Shown in pieces: positions 8,577-17,746 of a stretch of 64,000 bases of DNA (position 1 is its first letter; each line of letters starts with the position of its first letter). Source of the stretch: Clostridium_F caseinilyticum (GTDB lineage: Bacteria; Bacillota; Clostridia; Clostridiales; Clostridiaceae); assembly GCF_046127645.1 (NCBI RefSeq), contig NZ_CP175919.1. The stretch is one strand, 5' to 3'. The translations under genes were made by a program, and so were the position numbers. The notes under the pieces are model-generated. The model saw nothing but the letters and a program-made list of their open reading frames with translations. It was not told where the DNA came from and ran no database searches.

Positions 8577-9350
8577 TTATTTCTTATTAAGAAGATTATA
8601 ACTTAAATTTATTATCTCTTCATCCTCACGTGAATTAAATAAAGTAACTTCTCCTACTCTATCTTCTTTTCTTAATATATTTCTATCTTTTAATTGTCTT
8701 TTTAATTCTTTAGATGTACCTAAACTTCCATCTATTATAACTGCTTTATTATCTATAACTTCTCTTAAAGTTTCTTTTATAAAAGGATAATGAGTACATC
8801 CTAAAACAATAGCTGATATTTTTTCATTATTATACTTTTTAAATTTGTCTTTTAAATAATTATAAATTTCTTCTCCAGAAACCTTTCCCCCTTCTATAAA
8901 TTCTACTAATCCTGGACAAGGTAAAGGTTCTATATCCTCTGTTTCTCTATATAACTCCATCAAATTTGCAAATTTCTTTTCAGCTAATGTCATAGGTGTG
9001 GCCATTATTATTATCTTCCCACTTTTCTTTAATTCTACTGCTGGTTTTAAAGCAGGTTCAATTCCTATAACAGGTATATCATATGTCTTCCTTAAATCAT
9101 TTATAGTTACACTCGTAGCTGTATTACAAGCTACCACCAATGCTTTTATTCCCTTATTCATCAAAAAATCTATTGCATTAAAGGTTAATGTCTTAACTTC
9201 TTCTACCTTTTTAGTTCCATAGGGTGCATTTTTTGAATCTCCATAATATAAAAAGTCTTCCTTTGGTAATAACTTAAATGCTTCTTTTAACACGCTTATT
9301 CCGCCTACTCCAGAATCAAAAAAACCTATAGGATTATCATTTATACTCAA
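8577..9350 (-). CDS. murI: Glutamate racemase
   Basis: A 257-residue enzyme interconverting L- and D-glutamate for peptidoglycan synthesis. Both catalytic cysteines are present in their motifs: VVACNTATS and VLGCTHYPF. The N-terminal IGFFDSGVGGISVL and YYGDSKNAPYG blocks bind substrate. The TTG at 9350 is preferred as the start because the GTG at 9359 lies inside the ribosome binding site GAGGTGAT. It is transcribed toward the cyclophilin gene, with a gap of about 137 bases, and divergently from glutamine synthetase. Confidence 0.95.
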   Translation of the reverse strand: MSINDNPIGFFDSGVGGISVLKEAFKLLPKEDFLYYGDSKNAPYGTKKVEEVKTLTFNAIDFLMNKGIKALVVACNTATSVTINDLRKTYDIPVIGIEPALKPAVELKKSGKIIIMATPMTLAEKKFANLMELYRETEDIEPLPCPGLVEFIEGGKVSGEEIYNYLKDKFKKYNNEKISAIVLGCTHYPFIKETLREVIDNKAVIIDGSLGTSKELKRQLKDRNILRKEDRVGEVTLFNSREDEEIINLSYNLLNKK

Positions 9351-9440
9351 TTTTATCACCTCATCATATAAATATCATTTCTCACTATATAATATATTAT
9401 CAATAATATCTATTATATAAATGTATGCATAAAATTTCTA

Positions 9441-9467
9441 TTGACATATAAAAATATTAATTATAAT
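9441..9467 (+). promoter_or_regulatory. Sigma-A promoter of the glutamine synthetase gene
   Basis: TTGACA (9441-9446), a 15-base spacer and TATAAT (9462-9467). The start codon lies about 75 bases downstream behind GGGGAGG. The spacer is slightly short, so an alternative -10 (TAATAT) may be used. Confidence 0.6.
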
Positions 9468-9543
9468 ATATTGCATATATTATATACAATAAAATTATAT
9501 AGTGTTAAATTTGTTAAACTTTTAAAATTTGGGGAGGTAAATT

Positions 9544-11442
9544 ATGTTAGATGATTTAGTATATGTTGTTCCTGAAGAAATGCACTCTGAAGACCAGCTT
9601 AAAGAGTTTTTAGTTTCCCATCCTGAAATAAAATTTGTTTCTTTGGTTTGTATCGATTTAGCTGGTAATGATACTGATGAAAAAATTCCTATTAAACTAT
9701 TTTTAGAAGACATGAGTAAATTTATTAAAGGCTGTGTACAAACAGACGGTTCTTCCGTTGTCCTTCCAGGCATTGCAACTCTTAATAATGCCAAAGTTGA
9801 CATGATTGTAGATATGAATGTTAATTGGTTTATAGATTATAACTATGAGCTTATAGACTCTGAAACAGAAAAGCCAATCGGTACTCTTAGAATTCCTTGT
9901 TTCCTTTATCACGAAAATAAACCTGTCGATTCTAGATACATATTAAAAAAATCAATAGAACATTTTAAAACAACTTTATTAAATTTGATAAAGGATCATC
10001 CAGAATCTATATCTTCCTTAAACATAAAATATGATGATATAGAAAAAGTAAATGTAACTTGTGCTACAGAATTAGAATTTTGGGTAAACACCCCAAATGA
10101 TAATGCTGAAGTAGACGAATTATCTACCTCTCAAGTTTTACATGAACAATACTGGAATAGAACTAAAGGAAGTGTTAGAACTGCTTTAGAAGAATCTTTA
10201 CTTGTTATGGAGCATCATGGCTTAGAACCTGAAATGGGACACAAAGAAGTTGGTGGAGTAAAAGCTAAATTAACTAGTTCCGGTGGTTTTACTCATATAA
10301 TGGAGCAATTAGAAATTGATTGGAAATATTCAAATGCTCTACAAACAGCAGATAATGAATTACTAGTAAAAAGCATAATAAAAGAAACCTTTAGAAATAA
10401 TAAATTAGATGTTACATTTTTAGCAAAACCTATAGATGAAGTTGCAGGTAGTGGAAAGCATGTTCACTTAGGTGTTGCCCTTAAATTAAAAAATGGTAAA
10501 ATAATAAATTTATTCTCTACAGATAAAAATCACTACTTAAGTTCTTTTGGTTATGCATCTATAATGGGTATACTAAAAAATTATGAAGTAATAAATCCTT
10601 TTGTTTCATCAACTAATGACTCTTTAAGAAGATTAAAACCAGGCTTTGAAGCTCCTGTATGTGTAGTAACTTCTTTAGGTCATACTGTAGAATTACCATC
10701 AAGAAATAGAACGGTTCTAGTTGGTGTTATAAGAGATTTAGATAATCCTTTAGCTACAAGATTTGAGTTAAGATCCCCAAATCCTCGTAGTAATACTTAT
10801 TTAACAGTGGCTTCTTTATGTATGTCTATGATTGATGGAATAAAATATGCTATAGAAAATAATAAATGTGAAGATGAGCTTTTAAAAGAACTTTCAAAAT
10901 CACCTGATAAAAATGGTGGCTATCTTGAAAAAGGAAGACAATATAGAAGTGAAGAAGACGTATTTGAATACTATACTGAAGAAAAAAGAAGTAAAATCTT
11001 TGGCGAAGCACCTTCTACTGTATACGAAAATATATGCTCTTTAGACAAATATAAAGATAAAATAGAAGTATTAAAAGCTGGTGATGTATTTACATATAAA
11101 ATTATTAATAGCTACAAACTAGCTGCCCTTGAAAGATGGTTAGTTGAAATAACAAATAGAATAATTCCAAATTATATAGAAGAAATTAGGAGCTTTTCTC
11201 AATTACATGAAGTAAACAAAGCCTCTGATTTAGATATTCATAACTGGTCTAAAATTAATGAACTTAGACAATTGTTAATGAAAGATACTTACTCTGATAA
11301 ATCTTTATTTGGACAAATAAGAGAAGCTAAAGAAAATAATGATTATAAATCTATTTCTAATTTACAATTAGAAATAGACGAAAAAATGAAACTGCTTAGA
11401 AGGCTTTATTCTGATTATAAAAGAAATCTTTTAGATATATAA
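9544..11442 (+). CDS. Glutamine synthetase, long (632-residue) clostridial form
   Basis: ATP-dependent ligation of ammonia to glutamate. The GS catalytic core is recognisable: the glutamate/metal ligands in CATELEFWVN and PEMGHKEVGG, the ATP-site block FLAKPIDEVAGSGKHVHLGV, and the R-rich block FEAPVCVV...VELPSRNRTV ...RFELRSPNP. The protein is about 190 residues longer than GS-I; the extra length is a helical, charged C-terminal region after residue ~460. It starts at ATG 9544 behind GGGGAGG. Monocistronic, with its own promoter and a bidirectional terminator. No adjacent GlnR or PII gene is present. Confidence 0.85.
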   Translation: MLDDLVYVVPEEMHSEDQLKEFLVSHPEIKFVSLVCIDLAGNDTDEKIPIKLFLEDMSKFIKGCVQTDGSSVVLPGIATLNNAKVDMIVDMNVNWFIDYNYELIDSETEKPIGTLRIPCFLYHENKPVDSRYILKKSIEHFKTTLLNLIKDHPESISSLNIKYDDIEKVNVTCATELEFWVNTPNDNAEVDELSTSQVLHEQYWNRTKGSVRTALEESLLVMEHHGLEPEMGHKEVGGVKAKLTSSGGFTHIMEQLEIDWKYSNALQTADNELLVKSIIKETFRNNKLDVTFLAKPIDEVAGSGKHVHLGVALKLKNGKIINLFSTDKNHYLSSFGYASIMGILKNYEVINPFVSSTNDSLRRLKPGFEAPVCVVTSLGHTVELPSRNRTVLVGVIRDLDNPLATRFELRSPNPRSNTYLTVASLCMSMIDGIKYAIENNKCEDELLKELSKSPDKNGGYLEKGRQYRSEEDVFEYYTEEKRSKIFGEAPSTVYENICSLDKYKDKIEVLKAGDVFTYKIINSYKLAALERWLVEITNRIIPNYIEEIRSFSQLHEVNKASDLDIHNWSKINELRQLLMKDTYSDKSLFGQIREAKENNDYKSISNLQLEIDEKMKLLRRLYSDYKRNLLDI

Positions 11443-11445
11443 AAT

Positions 11446-11475
11446 AAAAACACACCTAATTTAAGGTGTGTTTTT
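11446..11475. terminator. Bidirectional terminator between glutamine synthetase and the 2H phosphoesterase gene
   Basis: AAAAACACACCT and AGGTGTGTTTTT flank a 7-base loop. A-rich sequence on one side and T-rich on the other let it serve both converging genes. Confidence 0.9.
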
Positions 11476-11491
11476 ATTTATAATTACGCTA

Positions 11492-12040
11492 TTAAAATTC
11501 TCTTAATGAAAAGGATTTCATTACCATTTCCTTTTTATTATTTATAGGTTTCCAAATTTCTATTCTATCAATTCTAGCCATTTCATGCATGCCTATTCCT
11601 TTTAAATTACTACAAGCAGATATATATTCTTTAGCTGACCATTCCCTAGACGCAAAATTAGTATTTGCTAAAGATACATGTAAATCCCAATTATCTATAT
11701 TTTCTCTTACCTTAAATCCGTGTAACTTTAAATTATCATTCATTACTCTTGCTAATCTCATTATATAACCTTTATTTTCTATTTTTAAATTAACTGATTT
11801 ATAAGGTGGATCAAAACAGATAGCTCCATTTATTTCTACCTTAAATCTTTTATATGGCTTTATTATTTTTTCTATTGTTTCTTCTAATTTATTAATATTA
11901 GGATCCTCTATTACTTCAAGAGTTATATGTAACATAGGTAAATTTCTATATATTTTATACTTTTTAGATATATCTCTTTGTATTTTTTCTATTTTATGAT
12001 AATCCTCTTTATCAAATAACGCTACTACATAATACTTCAT
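11492..12040 (-). CDS. 2'-5' RNA ligase/2H phosphoesterase superfamily protein
   Basis: 182 residues with the two catalytic H-x-[TS]-hydrophobic motifs that define the 2H phosphoesterases: HITL at residue ~38 and HVSL around residue 122. Members hydrolyse or form 2',5' or cyclic phosphodiester bonds on RNA or nucleotides; the substrate cannot be assigned. The start is ATG 12040. The gene stands alone, converging with glutamine synthetase on a shared terminator. No membrane segment or signal peptide. Confidence 0.82.
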   Translation of the reverse strand: MKYYVVALFDKEDYHKIEKIQRDISKKYKIYRNLPMLHITLEVIEDPNINKLEETIEKIIKPYKRFKVEINGAICFDPPYKSVNLKIENKGYIMRLARVMNDNLKLHGFKVRENIDNWDLHVSLANTNFASREWSAKEYISACSNLKGIGMHEMARIDRIEIWKPINNKKEMVMKSFSLREF

Positions 12041-12404
12041 GATTAATTTTAATCCCCCGTATATCTATTTTATAGTATTATACCATAATATAATATGTTT
12101 TAAAATGTCAATAAATTATAGTAATTTATAAAAAATAATGTTAATTATTTTTTATACAGTATATATTCAAAATTTAAGGTTATACTTTAATAAAAATTGT
12201 ATTATTCTATAGATATTATTAAAAATTAGGGTGTATTCAATTTTTTCCCATTTTTTTAATATATTTTTCTTAAAATAACCCTTAACATTTTAAAATTTGG
12301 TGTTAAAATAATAAATAGTTATGATATAATATATTTTGTTACACAGGTTTGAAATTAACGATTAGTTTAAATATATAAATTCTAAAGTAAGGATGGATGC
12401 GGGG
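12041..12404. other. Intergenic region holding the murA promoter
   Basis: About 360 bases without a gene. It is very AT-rich. A TATAAT at 12325-12330 with a weak upstream TTAAAA is the likely -10 region for murA. Nothing else structured was recognised. Confidence 0.5.
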
Positions 12405-13658
12405 ATGAGTAAATTAAAAATCACAGGAGGTAACCCCCTCTTTGGGAAAGTTGAAATTAGTGGAGCAAAAAATGCAGCCGTAGCTATATTACCAGCTACT
12501 ATTATGGCTAGCAAAGGAGTTTGCACTATAGAAAATACTCCAAATATTGAAGATGTACATTGTATTGAAAGAATTTTAAACGGATTAGGATGCAAAATTA
12601 AAAGGCAAAGTAATTCTGTTTTACAAATAGATAGTACTAATATAACAAAAACAAATGCCAATACTGAAGATGTAAGAAAAATGAGAGCTTCTTATTATCT
12701 TATCGGAGCTCTACTGGGAAGGTTTAAAAAAGCTAGAGTAGAATTACCTGGTGGATGTCCTATAGGTGTTAGACCTATCGACCAACACATCAAAGGTTTT
12801 GAAGCTTTAGGAGCCCATGTTGAAATAGAACACGGTGCTGTAATTGTTGAAGCAGATAGATTAATCGGAACTAATATATTTTTTGACGTTGTAAGCGTAG
12901 GTGCTACCATAAATGTAATGTTAGCTGCTACACTTGCTGAAGGCAATACTGTACTTGAGAATGTAGCAAAAGAACCTCATGTAGTAGATGTAGCTAATTT
13001 TTTAAATAGCATGGGAGCTAATATTAAAGGTGCTGGTACAGATGTTATAAGAGTTACTGGTGTTAAAGAATTAAAAGGTTGCACTTATAGTGTAATACCT
13101 GATCAAATCGAAGCCGGTACATATATGATAGCAACTGCTGCTTGCGGTGGAGAAGTAACAATAAATAATGTAATACCTAAACACTTAGAATCTATAACAG
13201 CAAAACTTATAGAAATGGGAGTAAATGTTATAGAAAATGGAGATTCAGTTACAGTGAAATCTAAAGGTAATTTTAAAAGTGCAAATATAAAAACTCAACC
13301 TTACCCAGGATTTCCAACAGATGTACAACAACCAATGAGTACACTTTTAACTATTGCTAAAGGAAGAAGTATTGTAAATGAAAGCATTTGGGAAAGTAGA
13401 TTTAAACACGTAGACGAATTAAAGAAAATGGGAGCAAATATTAAAGTAGAAGGTAGAACAGCCATTATAGATGGTGTGCCTAAACTTACTGGTGCTGTAG
13501 TAAAAGCAACAGATTTAAGAGCTGGAGCTGCTATGGTAATTGCTGGACTATTAGCTGAAGGCGATACAGAAATCCTTGGTGTAGAACATATTGATAGAGG
13601 ATATCCAAATATTGAAGATAAATTTAAATCTTTAGGTGCTACTATAGTTAGACTATAG
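12405..13658 (+). CDS. murA: UDP-N-acetylglucosamine 1-carboxyvinyltransferase
   Basis: A 417-residue enzyme of the first committed step of peptidoglycan synthesis, transferring enolpyruvyl from PEP to UDP-GlcNAc. The start motif ITGGNPLFGKVEISGAKNAA and the active-site loop PGGCPIGVRPID carry the fosfomycin-target cysteine (Cys118). The C-terminal DLRAGAAMVIAGLLAEG is also family-typical. The ATG at 12405 is chosen: the ATG at 12393 directly abuts AAGG with no spacer. The WalJ-like hydrolase gene follows 25 bases later. Confidence 0.95.
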   Translation: MSKLKITGGNPLFGKVEISGAKNAAVAILPATIMASKGVCTIENTPNIEDVHCIERILNGLGCKIKRQSNSVLQIDSTNITKTNANTEDVRKMRASYYLIGALLGRFKKARVELPGGCPIGVRPIDQHIKGFEALGAHVEIEHGAVIVEADRLIGTNIFFDVVSVGATINVMLAATLAEGNTVLENVAKEPHVVDVANFLNSMGANIKGAGTDVIRVTGVKELKGCTYSVIPDQIEAGTYMIATAACGGEVTINNVIPKHLESITAKLIEMGVNVIENGDSVTVKSKGNFKSANIKTQPYPGFPTDVQQPMSTLLTIAKGRSIVNESIWESRFKHVDELKKMGANIKVEGRTAIIDGVPKLTGAVVKATDLRAGAAMVIAGLLAEGDTEILGVEHIDRGYPNIEDKFKSLGATIVRL

Positions 13659-13683
13659 TTACATCAAAGCGTAAAAATCTGTT

Positions 13684-14469
13684 ATGATTTTTTGTTCTCT
13701 TTATAGTGGGAGTAGCGGTAATTCCATATTTATATCCTCTGAAAAATCAAAAATATTAATAGATGCTGGGCTCTCCGGTAAAAGCATAGAATTAGCTTTA
13801 AACCGTATAAAGGAGTCTCCTTCATCTATAGATGGAATATTTGTTACCCATGAGCATATAGATCACATAAAAGGTGTTGGTGTTTTATCCAGAAAATACG
13901 ATATACCTATATATGCTAATCACAAAACTTGGAACACTATGGAAAAAAATATTGGTAAAATAAAAGAACATAATATAAAAATTTTAGATAAAAAGTCTGT
14001 AGTCTTAAATGATATGGAGATAAATCCCTTTGATATATCTCATGATGCTGCATGTCCCTTTGGATACACTGTGTGTTCCAAAAATAAAAAAGCAAGCATT
14101 GCTACAGATTTAGGTTTTTTTTCAAAAGATATTAAAAATATTTTAGAAGATTGTGATGTAATATTACTTGAAAGTAATCACGATACAGAAATGCTTAAAT
14201 TTGGCCCATACCCTTATACTTTAAAAAGAAGAATTTTAAGCAATGTAGGTCATTTATCTAATGAAGATTGTGGTAGAGCTATAATAAACATTACCAATAG
14301 CAAATATAAAAATATAATATTGGGACATCTTAGTAAAACTAATAATTTTCCGGAACTTGCTTATCAAACTGTTTTAAATGCATTAAACGCTTCTGATATT
14401 CGAGTAGGTAAAGAACTTTCTTTATCCGTTGCTAAAAGAGATACTCCAAGTAACTATATAGAATTTTAG
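13684..14469 (+). CDS. MBL-fold metallo-hydrolase, YycJ/WalJ-like
   Basis: A 261-residue metallo-beta-lactamase-fold protein. The metal site HxHxDH is visible as THEHIDH; further ligands come from the ATDLG and GHLS regions. The start CSLYSGSSGNSIFI is typical of the YycJ/WalJ group, proposed as 5'-3' exonucleases connected with DNA repair or cell-wall control. In many Firmicutes this gene sits near rlmH, as here (rlmH at 15764). The ribosome binding site is weak, so it may be translated after murA, whose stop is 25 bases upstream. Confidence 0.85.
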   Translation: MIFCSLYSGSSGNSIFISSEKSKILIDAGLSGKSIELALNRIKESPSSIDGIFVTHEHIDHIKGVGVLSRKYDIPIYANHKTWNTMEKNIGKIKEHNIKILDKKSVVLNDMEINPFDISHDAACPFGYTVCSKNKKASIATDLGFFSKDIKNILEDCDVILLESNHDTEMLKFGPYPYTLKRRILSNVGHLSNEDCGRAIINITNSKYKNIILGHLSKTNNFPELAYQTVLNALNASDIRVGKELSLSVAKRDTPSNYIEF

Positions 14470-14485
14470 GGTAAGGTGATTAAAT

Positions 14486-15067
14486 TTGAAAAAATCTATT
14501 AAATTAGCTTTTTGCTCATCTTTAATAATTTCTTCGGTGTTATTTATATCATGCGAAAAAAAAGATAGCATAAGCATAAATAATAAAGATAAAATCAAGA
14601 ATATAACACTGCATAATGAAAAAAACAATTTAGTAGATTTAAACTTATATTTTGATTCTACTAATAGCACAAATGATGCTGAAATAACTAAGGAAGAAAG
14701 AATTATTAAAAAGGATGAACTTATCGGTGAATTTATAATTGGAGAATTAATAAAAGGTCCTTCTGTAAATAATTCATTAAAACCAATCTTCCCAAAAGAG
14801 ACAAGATTATTAAGCTTTTCTATAAAAAACAATATAGCTTATGTTAATTTAAGCAGTGAGGCTTATTACTCTATGACTGCAGATAAAGAAGAATCTTATC
14901 TAAAGAGCATTGTTTGGTCTTTAACAGAAATACCTTCAATAAAGAAGGTTAAATTATTTATTGAAAATAAGGATATCTCTTCCATCAGTAAAAATTTTAA
15001 AATTAGTGAACCTATCGGAAGAGATGATATAATAAAAATCAACAAACAAAATAATAAAAGTAAATAA
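14486..15067 (+). CDS. GerMN-domain lipoprotein
   Basis: 193 residues. A basic start and hydrophobic stretch end in a lipobox (LFISC, Cys at residue ~23), so it is an exported lipoprotein. The C-terminal two thirds match the GerMN/sporulation domain (FIIGELIKGPSVN...LKPIFPKETRLLSFSIKNNIAYVNLS), as in GerM, which functions in spore formation and germination in Bacillus. Translation starts at TTG 14486 behind AAGGTGAT. It is 16 bases after the WalJ-like gene and 14 bases before the SEC-C gene, in one likely operon. Confidence 0.85.
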   Translation: MKKSIKLAFCSSLIISSVLFISCEKKDSISINNKDKIKNITLHNEKNNLVDLNLYFDSTNSTNDAEITKEERIIKKDELIGEFIIGELIKGPSVNNSLKPIFPKETRLLSFSIKNNIAYVNLSSEAYYSMTADKEESYLKSIVWSLTEIPSIKKVKLFIENKDISSISKNFKISEPIGRDDIIKINKQNNKSK

Positions 15068-15081
15068 AAGGAGAATGTATC

Positions 15082-15585
15082 ATGAGTTTATATAAACAAT
15101 GGACAGACATGGTTATTGATTATGTTAAAACTAAAGGAGAAGCTGCATTTTGGAAGGAATACGGCGCAATAGAAGAAAATGTATATACTCAAATATTAGG
15201 TGAGCATAATAATGTTATAGAAGGTACTGTAAAAGATTTAGCCGAAAAATTTAATACTCCTGTAGTATTCTTTATGGGATTTTTAGATGGCATAAATGAC
15301 AGTTTGAGTGATACTTTAGATTTAGACAAGATAGAAGAAAGCTCTAACATTTCTCTTAAAATAGATTTTGAAAAATTATACCTCAATATGTTAGAAGCTA
15401 AGGCAGATTATTTATATAATCTACCTCAGTGGGAGGCTATACTTTCTAAAGAAAAAAGAAAAGAACTACATAAAGAATGGGTTTCTTCAAAAACTATAGT
15501 TAAAACTAATAAAATTGGTAGAAATGAACCTTGTCCTTGTGGAAGCGGTAAAAAATATAAAAATTGTTGTGCAAAAAAAGCTTAA
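15082..15585 (+). CDS. SEC-C motif-containing protein of unknown function
   Basis: 167 residues. The last ~25 residues are a SEC-C zinc-binding motif (GRNEPCPCGSGKKYKNCC), the module that ends SecA and binds zinc and ribosome or SecB in other systems. The preceding ~140 residues are helical with no recognised enzyme motif. Start ATG behind AAAAGGAG. It is the fourth gene of the murA-led cluster. A second protein with a SEC-C motif, the methionine aminopeptidase, lies 1.2 kb further on. Confidence 0.8.
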   Translation: MSLYKQWTDMVIDYVKTKGEAAFWKEYGAIEENVYTQILGEHNNVIEGTVKDLAEKFNTPVVFFMGFLDGINDSLSDTLDLDKIEESSNISLKIDFEKLYLNMLEAKADYLYNLPQWEAILSKEKRKELHKEWVSSKTIVKTNKIGRNEPCPCGSGKKYKNCCAKKA

Positions 15586-15661
15586 AATATAAAACTTTTA
15601 ATAAAATCATCTAGATGACTTAGAGATACTTATGTTTAATAAATATAAAACTACCAGGTTT

Positions 15662-15717
15662 ATCATTAAATAAAATTTATTTAATGATAGGCCTTTTGGA
15701 TTTTTTCAAAACCCTGT
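15662..15717 (+). terminator. Probable terminator after the SEC-C gene
   Basis: A perfect 12-bp stem (TATCATTAAATA/TATTTAATGATA, within 15662-15690) is followed after a few bases by GGATTTTTTC. The U-tract is offset, so efficiency is uncertain. Confidence 0.5.
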
Positions 15718-15763
15718 ATTATTTAATAAAAACATCTTAAGTTAATCTAAATAGGAGGGTAAA

Positions 15764-16243
15764 ATGAATATATCTGTAATTTCAGTAGGAAAAATTAAAG
15801 AAAAATTTTTGAAAGCTGCAATAGATGAGTATTCCAAAAGATTAACCAAATACTGTAAACTAAATATAATAGAAGTTCCAGACGAAAAAACTCCAGATAA
15901 TGCCTCTTTTAAAGAAGAAAATATAATAAAAGAAAAAGAAGGTAATTTAATATTAAAGCATATAAAAGATAGTGGTTTTGTTATAGCCTTAGATTTAAAG
16001 GGTAAATTTATAACCTCAGAAGAATTCTCAGGCCTTATAGAAAATTGCAGATTAACAGGTAATAGTGCTATTACCTTTGTTATTGGTGGATCTCTTGGGC
16101 TATCTGAGCAAGTTTTATCCAGAGCTAATTATAAACTCTCTTTTTCAAAAATGACATTTCCTCATCAACTCTTTAGAGTAATGCTTCTAGAGCAAATTTA
16201 TAGAGCTTTTAGAATATTATCTGGGGAACCTTATCATAAATAA
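15764..16243 (+). CDS. rlmH: 23S rRNA (pseudouridine1915-N3)-methyltransferase
   Basis: 159 residues, the usual full length. This SPOUT methyltransferase modifies pseudouridine 1915 in helix 69 of 23S rRNA. Diagnostic blocks are ALDLKGKFITSEEFS, the SAM-binding trefoil knot FVIGGSLGLSEQV and the C-terminal MTFPHQLFRVMLLEQIYRAF followed by GEPYHK. Start ATG behind AGGAGGG. It stands alone downstream of a stem-loop. Confidence 0.97.
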   Translation: MNISVISVGKIKEKFLKAAIDEYSKRLTKYCKLNIIEVPDEKTPDNASFKEENIIKEKEGNLILKHIKDSGFVIALDLKGKFITSEEFSGLIENCRLTGNSAITFVIGGSLGLSEQVLSRANYKLSFSKMTFPHQLFRVMLLEQIYRAFRILSGEPYHK

Positions 16244-16374
16244 TATTTTACATACATAATATTTCTTACATTTCTATTTAAATAAACAAGCAATAAATTA
16301 ATATTATTATAATCACAAGTCACATCAAGTTTTTATTTTTTTAAACTGATATAATAATTATAGGGGTGATTTAA

Positions 16375-16764
16375 TTGTCTGCAAAAACTATAGAAACTAT
16401 GGTTAACTGGATTGAAGATAATATAATGAAAAAACCAACACTTACTGAAATGTCTAATTATATTGGATATTCTCCATTTTATTGTTCATCCAAATTTCAT
16501 GAAAATGTTGGAATTACCTTTAAACAATATATATCAAAGCGCAGATTAAGTCTTGCTTCAATAAAAGTAAAAGATACTAAAATTAGATTTTTAGATATTG
16601 CATTAAAGTATGGATTTTCATCCCAGGAAGCTTTTACAAGGGCTTTTGTATCCAATTATGGATGCACACCCAATGAATATAGAAAGAAAAAATTAACTAA
16701 TATTGAATTATATATGAAACCTAATATATTTCCGGTATCTAATAATGAAAATATTAGTGACTAA
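16375..16764 (+). CDS. AraC/XylS-type regulator consisting only of the DNA-binding domain
   Basis: 129 residues. Almost the whole protein is the double helix-turn-helix domain (PTLTEMSNYIGYSPFYCSSKFHENVGITFKQYI; IRFLDIALKYGFSSQEAFTRAFVSNYGCTPNEYR). There is no effector domain, as in MarA/SoxS-type proteins whose activity is set by their level. Start TTG at 16375 behind AGGGGTGAT, with a TATAAT element about 25 bases upstream. The methionine aminopeptidase gene starts 24 bases downstream and may be co-transcribed. Confidence 0.85.
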   Translation: MSAKTIETMVNWIEDNIMKKPTLTEMSNYIGYSPFYCSSKFHENVGITFKQYISKRRLSLASIKVKDTKIRFLDIALKYGFSSQEAFTRAFVSNYGCTPNEYRKKKLTNIELYMKPNIFPVSNNENISD

Positions 16765-16788
16765 TAATTGAATTGAAAGGAAATTAAA

Positions 16789-17664
16789 ATGTTTAGTAAA
16801 TTAGGTAGAAACGATTTATGTTGGTGTGGCAGTGAAAAGAAATATAAAAAATGTCATTTTAACTTTGATAAAAAAATAGAATTATATAAGACATATGGTC
16901 ATATAGTTCCACCTAGAGAAATTATAAAAAAACCAGAAGAAATAGTAGCTATACGTAAAAGTGGTAAAGTTAATATCGCAATTTTAGATCATATTGAAAA
17001 ACACATTAAAGCTGGTATGACAACAGAAGATATTAATGAATTAATTTATAAAAAAACTATAGAATTAGGAGGTACACCAGCACAATTGGAATTTGAAGGA
17101 TTCCCAAAGAGTGTATGTACTTCTATTAACGATCAAGTATGCCATGGAATCCCATCAGAAAAAGTAGTCTTAAATGATGGAGATATTATAAATGTTGACG
17201 TTTCAACTATTTATGAAGGTTATTTTTCTGATTCTTCTAGAATGTTCTGTATTGGACATGTAGATGAAAATAAGAAGAAGTTGGTTAATGTGGTAAAGGA
17301 ATGTGTAAATTTAGGAATAAAACAGTTAAAACCATGGGGCTTTCTCGGAGATATAGGGCAAGCAATCCATGATCATGCCTTAAAAAATGGATACTCTGTT
17401 GTAAAGGAAATTGGGGGCCATGGAATCGGCCTAGAATTCCACGAAGAACCTTGGGTAGGTTATACCTCAAAGAAAAATACAGGTATGTTAATGGTACCAG
17501 GTATGATATTTACAATAGAGCCAATGATTAATATGGGTACTGATGAAATATTTTTAGATGCGAAAAATGGATGGACTTATTATACAAATGATGGTAAGCC
17601 TTCAGCTCAATGGGAAATAATGATATTAGTAACAAATGATGGTTATGAAATATTAGCATACTAA
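16789..17664 (+). CDS. map: Methionine aminopeptidase type I with N-terminal SEC-C motif
   Basis: 291 residues. Residues 6-23 form a SEC-C zinc motif (GRNDLCWCGSEKKYKKCH). The rest is the pita-bread aminopeptidase: metal ligands Asp137 (NVDVS), Asp148 (FSDSS), His in GGHGIG, Glu in FTIEPM and Glu in SAQWEIM. It removes the initiator methionine from nascent chains; the SEC-C motif may dock it to the ribosome (inference). Start ATG behind AAAGGA. This may not be the only MetAP of the genome, since one usually accompanies the ribosomal protein operon. Confidence 0.92.
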   Translation: MFSKLGRNDLCWCGSEKKYKKCHFNFDKKIELYKTYGHIVPPREIIKKPEEIVAIRKSGKVNIAILDHIEKHIKAGMTTEDINELIYKKTIELGGTPAQLEFEGFPKSVCTSINDQVCHGIPSEKVVLNDGDIINVDVSTIYEGYFSDSSRMFCIGHVDENKKKLVNVVKECVNLGIKQLKPWGFLGDIGQAIHDHALKNGYSVVKEIGGHGIGLEFHEEPWVGYTSKKNTGMLMVPGMIFTIEPMINMGTDEIFLDAKNGWTYYTNDGKPSAQWEIMILVTNDGYEILAY

Positions 17665-17680
17665 CTTCATTATATAAATT

Positions 17681-17726
17681 TTAAAGCTTCAATAATTATT
17701 ATAAATTTTAATTATTGAAGCTTTAA
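17681..17726. terminator. Bidirectional terminator between map and the nitroreductase gene
   Basis: A 16-bp perfect inverted repeat (TTAAAGCTTCAATAAT at 17681-17696, ATTATTGAAGCTTTAA at 17711-17726) lies between converging genes. Confidence 0.8.
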
Positions 17727-17746
17727 ATTTAATCTAAATATATTCT

